Origin: Rikenellaceae bacterium
Lineage (GTDB): Bacteria > Bacteroidota > Bacteroidia > Bacteroidales > UBA932
Direction of reading: 5' to 3'
NCBI GenBank assembly: GCA_900771005.1
Contig: CAAGMI010000241.1
Location: 1-64,000 of the forward strand
DNA length: 64,000 nucleotides
In this document: in pieces, positions 49,293 to 58,305 of the stretch
Numbering within the stretch: the first letter of the stretch is position 1
Layout of the letters: the number at the start of each line of letters is the position of its first letter
Notes under the pieces: model-generated
Seen by the model: only the letters and a program-made list of their open reading frames with translations
What the model was told of the DNA's origin: nothing
Databases searched by the model: none
Made by a program: the position numbers and the translations under genes

Positions 49293-51434
49293 ATGAAGTT
49301 TCAACTGGAATCGGCATACAAACCATCCGGAGACCAACCGGAGGCAATAGAGCAACTGTGCGCGGCGCTGGAATCCGACATAAAGGACGTCACGCTGCTC
49401 GGTGTCACCGGTTCCGGCAAGACTTTCACAATGGCCAACGTCATAGAGAAGCTTCAGCGGCCGGCTCTTATACTCAGCCACAACAAGACTCTTGCAGCAC
49501 AGCTCTACGGCGAATTCAAGACATTCTTCCCGCACAACGCGGTGGAATATTTCGTCTCCTATTACGACTACTACCAGCCGGAAGCATACATCCCGACTAC
49601 TGACACGTATATAGAGAAGGACCTGAGCATCAACGACCAGATCGAGAAGCTCAGACTCTCGGCCGCCTCCGCCCTGCTGAGCGGTCGCAGGGACGTAATA
49701 GTGGTCTCATCAGTGAGTTGTCTGTACGGCATAGGCAACCCGGATGATTTCCACGAGCAGACTGTAGTGGTGCGCAAAGGAGAGACCAGAGACTTCACTT
49801 CCCTGCTTTACAAACTGGTGGACGCCCTGTACAACCGTACGGAAGCCGATTTCTCGAGAGGAACTTTCAGAGTCAAGGGTGACATAATCGACGTATATCT
49901 GGCCGGAGCCGACGAGGCGGTAAGGATAGAATTCTTCGGAGACGAGGTTGAAGAGCTCAGCCTCATAGACCCCGTCACTGGTGGCAAGATCGACGATCTG
50001 GATGAAATAAGCATATATCCCGCCAACAATTTCGTAACCACCAAGGAAAGGAGCATTGCCGCCGTCAGCCATATCCAGGACGACCTGTACAAGCAGACGG
50101 AATACTTCGAAAGCATAGGCAAAGGTCTGGAAGCCAAGAGATTGAAGCAGAGGGTGGAATATGACCTCGAGATGATAAAGGAAATGGGATACTGCCCCGG
50201 GATCGAAAATTACTCCAGATATTTCGACGGCAGGCAGCCAGGGCAGCGACCATTCTGCCTGATAGATTATTTCCCGAAGGATTTCATCACTTTCATAGAC
50301 GAAAGTCACGTCACCCTGCCTCAGGTACATGCGATGTTCGGAGGAGACCATTCACGCAAGTCAGTCCTGGTCGAATACGGATTCCGTCTCCCCGCCGCAT
50401 CGGACAACAGGCCGCTCACGTTCGAGGAATTCGAGCACATCACCGGACAGAAGGTATATGTAAGCGCCACACCTGCGGAATACGAGCTTGAAAAATCCGA
50501 AGGTCTGATAGTGGAACAGGTGGTGCGTCCTACCGGACTTCTGGACCCTCCCATCGAGGTCAGGCCTACGGAAAACCAGGTTGACGATCTGGTGGAGGAA
50601 ATACGCAAGCGCACCGAGATGGATGAGCGCACCCTCGTGACGACTCTCACGAAGAGGATGGCGGAGGAGCTGGACGAGTATCTCAGGAAAATAGGCATCA
50701 GGGTAAGATATATACATTCGGACGTGGACACTACGGAAAGGGTCGAGATAATAGAGGATTTCAAGAATGGAATGTTCGACGTCCTGGTGGGGGTAAACCT
50801 GCTCAGGGAAGGTCTGGACATTCCTACAGTATCTCTCGTGGCCATATTGGATGCCGACAAGGAAGGATTTCTGCGCACGACACGTTCCCTGACGCAGACG
50901 GCCGGCAGGGCCGCCAGAAACGTGAACGGGCTGGTCATAATGTATGCTGACACTGTCACGAAATCGATGGAGGAGACCATAAGGGAGACCAACCGCCGCA
51001 GGACCAAGCAGATAGAATACAACAAACTCCACCGCATCACGCCGAAGCAGGTGGAAGTCAGGCAGAACGTTCTGGCTTCAAGACTTGCGAACGGCACCAC
51101 GGGACGCGTCAGCGCAGCCAATTCCTATGACGACCCGACTTACATACCGAATCCTTCCGACCTCGGCAAGGGCACGATTTCTGTAGGTCTGGGTCATGCA
51201 TCCAAACGGGAAGAAGGGTCCGCTTTCGTCGACGGATACGTTCAGGCTGACCTTGCGGCAGTGCTCCAGGATCCGGTGATAAGGTCGCTTTCCCGCGAAC
51301 AGGTTGAAAAAATGGTGGAGGAAGACAGGAAGCGGATGCAGAAATCCGCAGCCGAACTTGATTTCACTCAGGCAGCACATTTCCGTGATGAGATGTGGGC
51401 CCTGCAACAATATCTTAAGGTATGGAAGGAATAG
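49293..51434 (+). CDS. uvrB: Excinuclease ABC subunit B
   Basis: This 713-residue DNA repair helicase-like protein verifies damage in nucleotide excision repair. The N-terminus (SAYKPSGDQPEAIEQL) matches the family start. Walker A GVTGSGKTFTMAN lies at about 31-43, the beta-hairpin block YYDYYQPEAYIP at about 90-101, and the C-terminal UVR domain at about 635-670. Length is a little above the E. coli protein. It overlaps the rel gene by 13 bp. Confidence 0.96.
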   Translation: MKFQLESAYKPSGDQPEAIEQLCAALESDIKDVTLLGVTGSGKTFTMANVIEKLQRPALILSHNKTLAAQLYGEFKTFFPHNAVEYFVSYYDYYQPEAYIPTTDTYIEKDLSINDQIEKLRLSAASALLSGRRDVIVVSSVSCLYGIGNPDDFHEQTVVVRKGETRDFTSLLYKLVDALYNRTEADFSRGTFRVKGDIIDVYLAGADEAVRIEFFGDEVEELSLIDPVTGGKIDDLDEISIYPANNFVTTKERSIAAVSHIQDDLYKQTEYFESIGKGLEAKRLKQRVEYDLEMIKEMGYCPGIENYSRYFDGRQPGQRPFCLIDYFPKDFITFIDESHVTLPQVHAMFGGDHSRKSVLVEYGFRLPAASDNRPLTFEEFEHITGQKVYVSATPAEYELEKSEGLIVEQVVRPTGLLDPPIEVRPTENQVDDLVEEIRKRTEMDERTLVTTLTKRMAEELDEYLRKIGIRVRYIHSDVDTTERVEIIEDFKNGMFDVLVGVNLLREGLDIPTVSLVAILDADKEGFLRTTRSLTQTAGRAARNVNGLVIMYADTVTKSMEETIRETNRRRTKQIEYNKLHRITPKQVEVRQNVLASRLANGTTGRVSAANSYDDPTYIPNPSDLGKGTISVGLGHASKREEGSAFVDGYVQADLAAVLQDPVIRSLSREQVEKMVEEDRKRMQKSAAELDFTQAAHFRDEMWALQQYLKVWKE

Positions 51435-53500
51435 TAGAAAAAGCCCGCGAGATTGCCGTACGGGCTCTCAAGGATGATATTAGGGACAACGGACACGCGT
51501 TTATCGAGCATCCGGACGGAGTCGCCGCCATCGTACGCGACGAGATAGGACTGAGTGAGACCAGCATTGCCGCCGTGTATCTCCACGAAGCCAGCCGCTT
51601 CCATCCGGAAGTGGATCTGTCCGCTTTTCCTGAAGAAGTGCGCAACATCGTAGAAGGGCTCACCAAGATTTCCTTCATAAAGCCAAAGGACACGCGTCTG
51701 GAGGCAGAAAACTACAAGAAACTCATAGTCCAGTATTCTACAGACCCCCGCGTCACCATAATCAAGATTGCGGACAGGCTGGAGATACTCAGAAACATAT
51801 CCCTGTTCCCGAAAGGGTCCAGAGACCAGAAACTTCTCGAGACACTTATGCTGTATATTCCTCTGGCACACCAGCTGGGGCTGTACAACATCAAGAGCGA
51901 GATGGAGAACATCTATTTCCGCTATTCGGATCCCGAGCAGTACAGACTCATCACGAACAAGCTGAAGGCTACCGAGAAGGACAGGGAAAAACTGTCAAGG
52001 GAATTCATAGAACCGCTGAAGAAAACTCTTTCCGAGGCAGGCATAGCCTACAAGCTCAAAGTCCGCACCAAGACGGCCTACTCCATCTACAAGAAGATGC
52101 AGGCGCAGAAGGTCGGATTCGACGGGGTCTTTGACGTTTTCGCCATAAGGTTCATCATCGACTGCGAGGATGACAGAAAGACCGAACAGGATCTTTGCTG
52201 GAAGGTGTATTCCTATGTAACCGAGGAATACGAACCCGACACCACAAGACTGAGAGACTGGCTCACCAACCCGAAGCCCAACGGCTACGAGTCCCTGCAC
52301 ATAACAGTCAAGAACAAGGAAGGCAACTACCTTGAAGTCCAGATAAGGACAAAAAGGATGGATGACATAGCGGAGAGCGGTCTGGCTTCCCACTGGTCAT
52401 ACAAGGGCATCAGGGGCGACCATACCATAGATTCGTGGCTCAGTTCCGTCAGATACAATCTCGAGCATAAGGCGGCAGTGAAAGCCGAGGACATCCCGCA
52501 GCCTCCGGAAAAGGAGATCTTTGTCTTCACCCCGAGCGGCGAGCTCAAGATACTGCCTGCCGGCGCCACCGTACTGGACTTCGCATACTGTATACATTCC
52601 GGTCTGGGCTCCAGATGTACGGGAGCAAGGATAGGCAACAGGAACGTTTCCATAAAGGACAAGCTGTCAACGGGAGATATCGTAGAGATATTGAGCAACA
52701 AGAACCAGAGGCCCAGCCCGGACTGGCTGAACTGGGTCGTAAGTTCAAAGGCGCGCAGCCGCATCAAGGTGGAGCTCAATGACGAGGAACGGAGGAAAGC
52801 GGCGGAAGGACGCGAAGTGCTCGAACGCCGGCTCAAGAACTGGAAGCTGGATTTTCCGGACGAGATGCGTGCAGAGTATATGAAGAGGCACAAGTACACT
52901 TCCGTGCTCACCTTCCTTGCCGCCATCGCCGACGAGATAATCGACATCAACGAACTGAAGGACTTCATACTCGGGTTCAACGAATCTCCTGTGATACAGG
53001 AAGAGAAGTCCGCGCAGGCCGCCTCGAAGGAGAACACACACGGTGAGGACATCCTTGTCATAAACGCGAAAAACGTAAAGGGACTTGACTACAAGATGGC
53101 GCATTGCTGCAATCCTGTATTCGGGGATGACGTATTCGGGTTCGTCACGAGAACAGACGGAATAAAGATCCACAGGCTATCCTGTCCGAATGCCGCACGA
53201 CTGATCGAGAGGTATCCGTACAGAATACAGAAGGTAGTGTGGCAGGAGACGTCCTCAAGCGGAGAGTTCATATGCAATCTGAAAGTCCTGGCACATCAGG
53301 ACCATACCGTGCTCGCCACGATAATGGACAGCATCACCCAGTTCAGGGTTTCACTGAAGTCGTTCACCGTAAAGGAGGATTCCGCACACGGCACTTTGGA
53401 GATCTCGATAAGGCTGCTGGTACCTTCAAACACCGAATTGGACAAGGTGGTATCGAAAATCGGCAAGTCTTCCCAGGTCATCAAGGTCAAACGCCTATAG
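51422..53500 (+). CDS. RelA/SpoT-family (p)ppGpp synthetase with a degenerate hydrolase domain
   Basis: This 692-residue long RSH protein is cytosolic. The HD domain (about 1-150) has lost its key ligands: the HDxxED motif reads His55-Glu56-A-S-Arg59-Phe60, and the usual HNMR segment after D118 reads EILR. The synthetase domain is intact (FAIRFII, about 240-246; NGYESLH, 287-293; Glu305 in EVQIRT). TGS (about 360-425) and C-terminal ACT domains follow. It is therefore probably a RelA-like synthetase only. Translation is coupled to uvrB by a 13-bp overlap. The intact small alarmone synthetase and hydrolase are encoded divergently on the other side of uvrB. Confidence 0.9.
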   Translation: MEGIVEKAREIAVRALKDDIRDNGHAFIEHPDGVAAIVRDEIGLSETSIAAVYLHEASRFHPEVDLSAFPEEVRNIVEGLTKISFIKPKDTRLEAENYKKLIVQYSTDPRVTIIKIADRLEILRNISLFPKGSRDQKLLETLMLYIPLAHQLGLYNIKSEMENIYFRYSDPEQYRLITNKLKATEKDREKLSREFIEPLKKTLSEAGIAYKLKVRTKTAYSIYKKMQAQKVGFDGVFDVFAIRFIIDCEDDRKTEQDLCWKVYSYVTEEYEPDTTRLRDWLTNPKPNGYESLHITVKNKEGNYLEVQIRTKRMDDIAESGLASHWSYKGIRGDHTIDSWLSSVRYNLEHKAAVKAEDIPQPPEKEIFVFTPSGELKILPAGATVLDFAYCIHSGLGSRCTGARIGNRNVSIKDKLSTGDIVEILSNKNQRPSPDWLNWVVSSKARSRIKVELNDEERRKAAEGREVLERRLKNWKLDFPDEMRAEYMKRHKYTSVLTFLAAIADEIIDINELKDFILGFNESPVIQEEKSAQAASKENTHGEDILVINAKNVKGLDYKMAHCCNPVFGDDVFGFVTRTDGIKIHRLSCPNAARLIERYPYRIQKVVWQETSSSGEFICNLKVLAHQDHTVLATIMDSITQFRVSLKSFTVKEDSAHGTLEISIRLLVPSNTELDKVVSKIGKSSQVIKVKRL

Positions 53501-53522
53501 AAGTTTTGTCAGCAAAATTGCC

Positions 53523-53530
53523 TATATTTG
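53523..53530 (+). promoter_or_regulatory. Bacteroidetes-type -7 element before the CDP-alcohol transferase gene
   Basis: TATATTTG fully matches TAnnTTTG and lies 26 bp before the ATG at 53557. A TTTG at 53505-53508 is too close (14 bp) to serve as a normal -33 element. It suggests the three following genes can be transcribed apart from uvrB-rel. Confidence 0.45.
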
Positions 53531-53556
53531 CGACGATTTTGCATTATCATTGAATA

Positions 53557-54267
53557 ATGGAGACTAAAGCCAAACCTTCAAAGAGGATTCAGACATCCAT
53601 CCTCAACGGTCCCGAGAAGAAAGCGCTCGTGTGGATGGCGGAGAGGATGCCGAAATGGGTGAATTCTGATATGCTTACGTTCACGGGCTCCCTGGGTGCA
53701 TTTCTCTTCGGCCTGGGTTATGCGCTGACCCCAATCAGCATATATTTTCTCTGGCTGTCCTGCACAGGACTTGTCATAAACTGGTTCGGAGATTCGCTTG
53801 ACGGCACTCTGGCCCGCGTCAGGAACTGTCAGAGGCCGAAATACGGGTTCTTCATAGACCATATGATGGACTGTCTCAACGAGGTGATGATGTTCGTCGG
53901 ATGCGGTCTGAGCGTCCTTATGAGGCTGGACATCGCCCTTATCGTTCTTATATGCTATCTTCTTCTCACGGTTTACGTATTCACGAGCGCCCATCTCAAG
54001 GGAGAGTTCAAGCTGACATATGCGAAAGTGGGGCCGACGGAATTCAGGATTGTAATCCTGATAGCCACTCTGATGCTCCTCTACATAACCCCGCTGCGGG
54101 AATTCAGCCACGTATTCAATATATTCGGCACAGAGGTCACTGCAAGTCTTCTTGACATTATCAGTATAACCATAGCCGCAATACTCTTCATAATGTACAT
54201 CATCAGCATCATAAGGGATGCGAGGGAGTACGCAAGGGAAGAGCCGCTTACGCACAATGATTCGTAA
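53557..54267 (+). CDS. CDP-alcohol phosphatidyltransferase family protein
   Basis: This 236-residue membrane protein has about six helices. The signature of the family, DG-x2-AR-x8-G-x3-D-x3-D, is seen in DSLDGTLARVRN and GFFIDHMMD (about 77-106). Members transfer a phosphatidyl or similar group from a CDP-alcohol in phospholipid synthesis. It overlaps the GtrA-like gene by 11 bp. The acceptor alcohol cannot be read from sequence. Confidence 0.88.
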   Translation: METKAKPSKRIQTSILNGPEKKALVWMAERMPKWVNSDMLTFTGSLGAFLFGLGYALTPISIYFLWLSCTGLVINWFGDSLDGTLARVRNCQRPKYGFFIDHMMDCLNEVMMFVGCGLSVLMRLDIALIVLICYLLLTVYVFTSAHLKGEFKLTYAKVGPTEFRIVILIATLMLLYITPLREFSHVFNIFGTEVTASLLDIISITIAAILFIMYIISIIRDAREYAREEPLTHNDS

Positions 54268-54709
54268 GATAATATCATTCATGATTGCGAACTTCTTCGG
54301 CACGATCGTCGATACGGCGGTCCTGTGGCTGTGTTCGCATTTCCTGTTTGAAAGCTATACCGGAGTATACATCCTCTCCCCTGTGATATCATTCGAGTGC
54401 GCAGTCACCACCAATTTCCTGTGCTCGTACTACTATATCTGGAGGGGAAGGATAAACAAGCAGAAGAGCAAGTCCTTCCTCAGATATTACTGGAAATACA
54501 ATCTGTCCTGCACTGGAGGTTTCATCATCAAGATGGGCTTCCTTCTCTTGACCGAAAGGGTGTTCAGAACCGTCGGAGTTCCCGACCCTATCCACATCAT
54601 CGGAATAAATGTGCCTGACGTGGTCATCTGTAACCTCATAGCACTGTGCTTCTCCGGAGTATTCAACTTCGCGATGGGTGAATGGGTGATTTTCAGAAAA
54701 AAGAAATAA
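54257..54709 (+). CDS. GtrA-like membrane protein
   Basis: This 150-residue protein has four predicted membrane helices (about 5-27, 35-57, 75-97, 117-142) in the GtrA arrangement, including the FNFAMGEWVIF end typical of the family. GtrA proteins are thought to flip or present polyprenyl-linked sugars for glycosylation of cell-surface polymers. The ATG at 54257 is chosen over an earlier in-frame start at 54218. It overlaps the CDP-alcohol transferase by 11 bp. Confidence 0.83.
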   Translation: MIRKIISFMIANFFGTIVDTAVLWLCSHFLFESYTGVYILSPVISFECAVTTNFLCSYYYIWRGRINKQKSKSFLRYYWKYNLSCTGGFIIKMGFLLLTERVFRTVGVPDPIHIIGINVPDVVICNLIALCFSGVFNFAMGEWVIFRKKK

Positions 54710-54715
54710 CAATAT

Positions 54716-55588
54716 ATGCCGCTGCTGACAAAAGAAGACATAAAGGGGCTTCCTGGATGGGTGTTCGACATAGCCGCGAAGATTACCGCCATAGATAAGA
54801 CCAATGAGCTCTATGACAAAATCTGTGATTATCAGGGACCGGATTTCGCCTGCGAACTTCTCAGGAGAATCGGTGTGGACTATCAGATAGGAAACCACGA
54901 CAGGTTGCCCGATTTGCCCGACGGACCTTTCATCACAATAAGCAACCACCCGTACGGCAGCATAGACGGCGTAATGCTGGTGGACCTGTTCGGCCATCTG
55001 AGACCAGATTTCAAGGTAATGGTCAACAAGTTCCTTTCCTGCATAAAGAATCTCAACGGGAACTGGATAACCGTTGTCCCTACCGGCAAAACCAAGGGGG
55101 ACATAAAGGCGGAAAGCATCAAGGGGGTCAAAGAGGTCCTGACGAGAATCAGAGACGGTCATCCCGTGGGTTTTTTCCCGTCAGGAGCCGTTTCGGATTT
55201 CAAGTTCGGAGAAGGGGTCAGAGACAGGGAATGGCAGGCCGAAGTCATCAGACTCATCAAAAAGTGTCACGTCCCTATCGTTCCCGTGCGGTTCTTTGAC
55301 AAAAACACGCCTTTCTTTTACGCCTTGGGGCTCATCGACTGGAGGATAAGGGTAGCCCGTCTCCCCAGGGAAATGCTGAACAAGGGCGGAAAAGTCGCCA
55401 GGTTAGGCATAGGAAACATCATATCAGTGGAAGACCAGGACAGCTGTTCCGACCTGGAAGAATTCAGGAAAATGCTGCGGGATTCCGTATATGGCATGTC
55501 CCTTCCGGACAGCTTTATTTTGCGTTCTGCCTTTGATTCAAAGCTCTCTGAAAAGCGCGGGCATTCTTCAGATGCTCAGGATAGGTAG
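54716..55588 (+). CDS. Lysophospholipid acyltransferase-like protein (PlsC family)
   Basis: This 290-residue protein carries the acyltransferase motif with the NHPxGxxD form (ISNHPYGSID, about 75-84) and the FFPSGAVSDF block (about 154-163) corresponding to the glycerophosphate-binding motif. It is likely to acylate a lysolipid at the membrane. It lies 6 bp after the GtrA-like gene. Its 3' end overlaps the convergent mltG by 74 bp. Confidence 0.85.
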   Translation: MPLLTKEDIKGLPGWVFDIAAKITAIDKTNELYDKICDYQGPDFACELLRRIGVDYQIGNHDRLPDLPDGPFITISNHPYGSIDGVMLVDLFGHLRPDFKVMVNKFLSCIKNLNGNWITVVPTGKTKGDIKAESIKGVKEVLTRIRDGHPVGFFPSGAVSDFKFGEGVRDREWQAEVIRLIKKCHVPIVPVRFFDKNTPFFYALGLIDWRIRVARLPREMLNKGGKVARLGIGNIISVEDQDSCSDLEEFRKMLRDSVYGMSLPDSFILRSAFDSKLSEKRGHSSDAQDR

Positions 55589-56546
55589 TCGCAAACCTGT
55601 GGGAACCGTTGAATGACGGGTCCGCGCAGAAGAAAAGATTCTTCCCCTCAGGATTCAGGACAGCATCCAGGCAAGCCTTGGTAGGGACATATATAGGTCC
55701 TGGCGGCAGGCCTGCGTACTTGTAGGTGTTGTATGGTGAATCCACCTCAAGGTTACGCTTCAGGATGCGGTTCACGTTATAATCATAGCAGAAGGCTATC
55801 GTTGGATCGGCCTGAAGTTTCATCCCCCTGTGAAGCCTGTTCAGATACACTCCGGCTATCATCGGCATCTCAGGTTCATAATTTGTCTCACCCTTTACTA
55901 TAGAGGCAAGGATGGAGACTTCCTTCCGGGTAAGTCCCTGAGCTTTCGCCTTGTCAAGGCGTTCCTCTGTCCAGAACGCATCATACGCTTCCTTCTGCCT
56001 GTCAAGAATCTCCTCCGGAGTCGCCGTCCAATACATCTGATAGGTATCCGGCATCAGCAGGGAGAACACGTTTACGGTATCGAATCCATACTTTGAGAGC
56101 AGCTGCTGATTACAAAGTGCGGACATCACGGAAGCGGAGTCAACCATCATCTGATTCGCTATCTTTCTGGCGATGTCCCCCTTTCTCCTCATCGTACCGG
56201 AGAGGACCAGATTTACGGGAGTCTGCCAGCAGTTATTGAGCATTCTGGCCACATAGACACTGGTGTTCCCATCCTCGACGACATAGTGTCCCGCCTGGAT
56301 GAATTCGTCCACACGCTTGTCTTTCATAACTCTGGCGAGGCTTCTGTGACGCTTTATCACCAGCTGGCTGTCAAGCTGCGCCATCACTTCCTCCGGAGTC
56401 GTATCGGGATACACATAGATGTCAGCGGAACCTTCGAAATTGGGGATTTTGTTGTCACTCAGCCAAATACCGACCTTTGCGCCCAGGAACAGGACCAGGG
56501 CCAGTTCAAACAGCAGAATGTATTTTGTCTTGATTCTTTTCATCAC
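55515..56546 (-). CDS. mltG: Endolytic transglycosylase MltG
   Basis: This 343-residue protein has one N-terminal membrane helix (about 8-28), a LysM-like segment, and the YceG domain with the SIVKGETNYEPEMPMIAG block (about 218-235) and LQADPTIAFC. MltG cuts new glycan strands and so limits their length during peptidoglycan synthesis. It overlaps the glucosaminidase gene upstream by 1 bp and the convergent acyltransferase by 74 bp. Confidence 0.91.
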   Translation of the reverse strand: MMKRIKTKYILLFELALVLFLGAKVGIWLSDNKIPNFEGSADIYVYPDTTPEEVMAQLDSQLVIKRHRSLARVMKDKRVDEFIQAGHYVVEDGNTSVYVARMLNNCWQTPVNLVLSGTMRRKGDIARKIANQMMVDSASVMSALCNQQLLSKYGFDTVNVFSLLMPDTYQMYWTATPEEILDRQKEAYDAFWTEERLDKAKAQGLTRKEVSILASIVKGETNYEPEMPMIAGVYLNRLHRGMKLQADPTIAFCYDYNVNRILKRNLEVDSPYNTYKYAGLPPGPIYVPTKACLDAVLNPEGKNLFFCADPSFNGSHRFATTYPEHLKNARAFQRALNQRQNAK

Positions 56547-57487
56547 TACCGTAATTTGACAGTATCGCCCTGACGGAGGACACTGTTCTTGTCCAATTTG
56601 TTCATTTTCATAACCGAAGACATCTTCAGCCCGAAACGCTGACAGATAGCGCGGAGAGACTCGCCGTCCTCCTCAACTATATATTTGTCCAGTCCCCGTG
56701 GCGCCTTGGACTTCTTGGCGCGGAGATAAACCATAGTGCCCGGCTCCAGGGCCTCAGTCGCCGAAAGGTCGTTGAACCTCAATATCTCACGCAGGAACAG
56801 GTTGTTCGAAGACGCTATGGACTCGTAACTCTCCCCGGAAAGAGAATAGACAAAAGGCACTCCGTTCTCCTCATAGACCTTGCGGGACAGCGAGAACCTG
56901 TACTCTTCAGCGAACCTGACGGACAGTTCCTTCGGCTTTTCTATGGACAGAGGAGCCTCAGGGACAGCCGGTTCATCAGCGCCCACGGAAGCGGGAATCA
57001 CATCATACTCATAGAGGGAATATTCCTCGATCAGTCTTATAAGTTTTGCAGGATATTGCGGGTCAGTGGCGTAACCTGCCCGTTTAAGACCCTCCGCCCA
57101 ACTTTTATAATCCGTAACAGGATAATCGAAGAGAAATTTATAGCGGTCACGGTAACGCAGGAAGTCGGAATGGTCACGGAATGACTCGTCAGCACTTTTG
57201 TAAACCCGGAAACATTCGTTGGAGCTGTCATCGTCCTGATGATATTCCCCTCCCTTCCAGTCATTGTGGCATTTGATGCCGAAATGGTTGTTTGCTTCGC
57301 TCGCCAGGGGCGACTGACCGTATCTGGATTCCAGCATGCCCTGTGCAAGAGTAATGCTCGCCGGCACTCCCGTACGCTGCATTTCGCTTACAGCGACAGA
57401 GGAATATTGCTGAATGTATTTCTCCTGCGGAGTAGGAGAGGCAAGCGCCATGAGAATGACGGATGTCACCGCGGCCAAAAGTTTCAT
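56546..57487 (-). CDS. Secreted glucosaminidase (GH73-like) with LysM repeats
   Basis: This 313-residue protein has a signal peptide (about 1-17), a glucosaminidase domain at about 25-160 with the catalytic-Glu block AQGMLESRYG (about 48-57) and NHFGIKCHNDW, and two LysM-like peptidoglycan-binding segments at about 215-260 and 265-313. It should cut or remodel peptidoglycan. It sits between rnz (12 bp) and mltG (1-bp overlap), so two wall enzymes are co-transcribed with translation and RNA genes. Confidence 0.87.
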   Translation of the reverse strand: MKLLAAVTSVILMALASPTPQEKYIQQYSSVAVSEMQRTGVPASITLAQGMLESRYGQSPLASEANNHFGIKCHNDWKGGEYHQDDDSSNECFRVYKSADESFRDHSDFLRYRDRYKFLFDYPVTDYKSWAEGLKRAGYATDPQYPAKLIRLIEEYSLYEYDVIPASVGADEPAVPEAPLSIEKPKELSVRFAEEYRFSLSRKVYEENGVPFVYSLSGESYESIASSNNLFLREILRFNDLSATEALEPGTMVYLRAKKSKAPRGLDKYIVEEDGESLRAICQRFGLKMSSVMKMNKLDKNSVLRQGDTVKLR

Positions 57488-57499
57488 CAGGTAAAGATA

Positions 57500-58300
57500 C
57501 TAAATTTCGAATACATCTCCATCCTGGGCAGCATAGCTCTCAGGAAAGATGTCACGGCACTGTTTCTGGAACACGTCAAAGTCCTTGACCCTCGATGAAT
57601 AATGTCCTATTACCAGTTTGGAGACCCCGGCTTCCAGGGCGCATCCGGCCGCATCCACGGTCGTCGAGTGGAATCTGTCGGCGGCCTTGTCCGCCATATC
57701 CTTCGGATAGGTGGCCTCGTGATAGAGGAGATCCACTCCCCTGACCCACTGAGCAAGTTCAGGAAACGGTTTGGTGTCACTGCAGTAGGCATAGCTGCGA
57801 GGCACGAACGGGACATTCCCCGGCCTGCGCTCGGGAACTGTCTCATCAAAGCGGTAGCCGTAGCAGTCTATCTTGTGCTGCAGAGGGAGTGCCGTAACCT
57901 TGAGGTTCTTTGAGACATATACCTCCTCCGGCTCCTTTGACTTCACCACGTGATGGATGATTTCATAGTTCAGTTCATCCCCGTAATAGGAAAGATAGAA
58001 TTTAAGTATAGGTCCGAATGACTGTGGCGCACAGATATGGAGTTCGGCCGTCCGCCCGTACATCGCCATCGTGGAGAGCAGGCCGAAAATGCCGAACACG
58101 TGGTCACCGTGCACGTGTGAAAGGAATATGGCCTCTATCTTCAGGAACGAAAGATGGTTCCGCCTTATCTGCTGCTGTGTGCCTTCACCGCAGTCAATCA
58201 AAAACAAGCGCCCGTGAACGTTAAGCATCTGGGCGCTTGGATTTCTATCAGAAATGGGCATGGCAGAAGCCGTGCCCATTATCGTCAAAGTAAAATTCAT
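57500..58300 (-). CDS. rnz: Ribonuclease Z
   Basis: This 266-residue metallo-beta-lactamase fold RNase matures tRNA 3' ends. The metal motif SHVHGDHVFG is at about 61-70, the DCGEGTQQQIRR block at about 36-47, and later ligands are in YCSDT, HEATY and GHYSSR. It is shorter than the usual 300-310 residues but no motif is missing. It starts 5 bp after the rpsA stop. Confidence 0.93.
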   Translation of the reverse strand: MNFTLTIMGTASAMPISDRNPSAQMLNVHGRLFLIDCGEGTQQQIRRNHLSFLKIEAIFLSHVHGDHVFGIFGLLSTMAMYGRTAELHICAPQSFGPILKFYLSYYGDELNYEIIHHVVKSKEPEEVYVSKNLKVTALPLQHKIDCYGYRFDETVPERRPGNVPFVPRSYAYCSDTKPFPELAQWVRGVDLLYHEATYPKDMADKAADRFHSTTVDAAGCALEAGVSKLVIGHYSSRVKDFDVFQKQCRDIFPESYAAQDGDVFEI

Positions 58301-58305
58301 TACTG

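Noticed and set aside
55515..56546. MltG as catalytically dead because the first Glu of the usual EKET reads Lys
   Set aside because: The second Glu (KGET) is kept and I am not certain which of the two is invariant across Bacteroidetes, so no claim is made.
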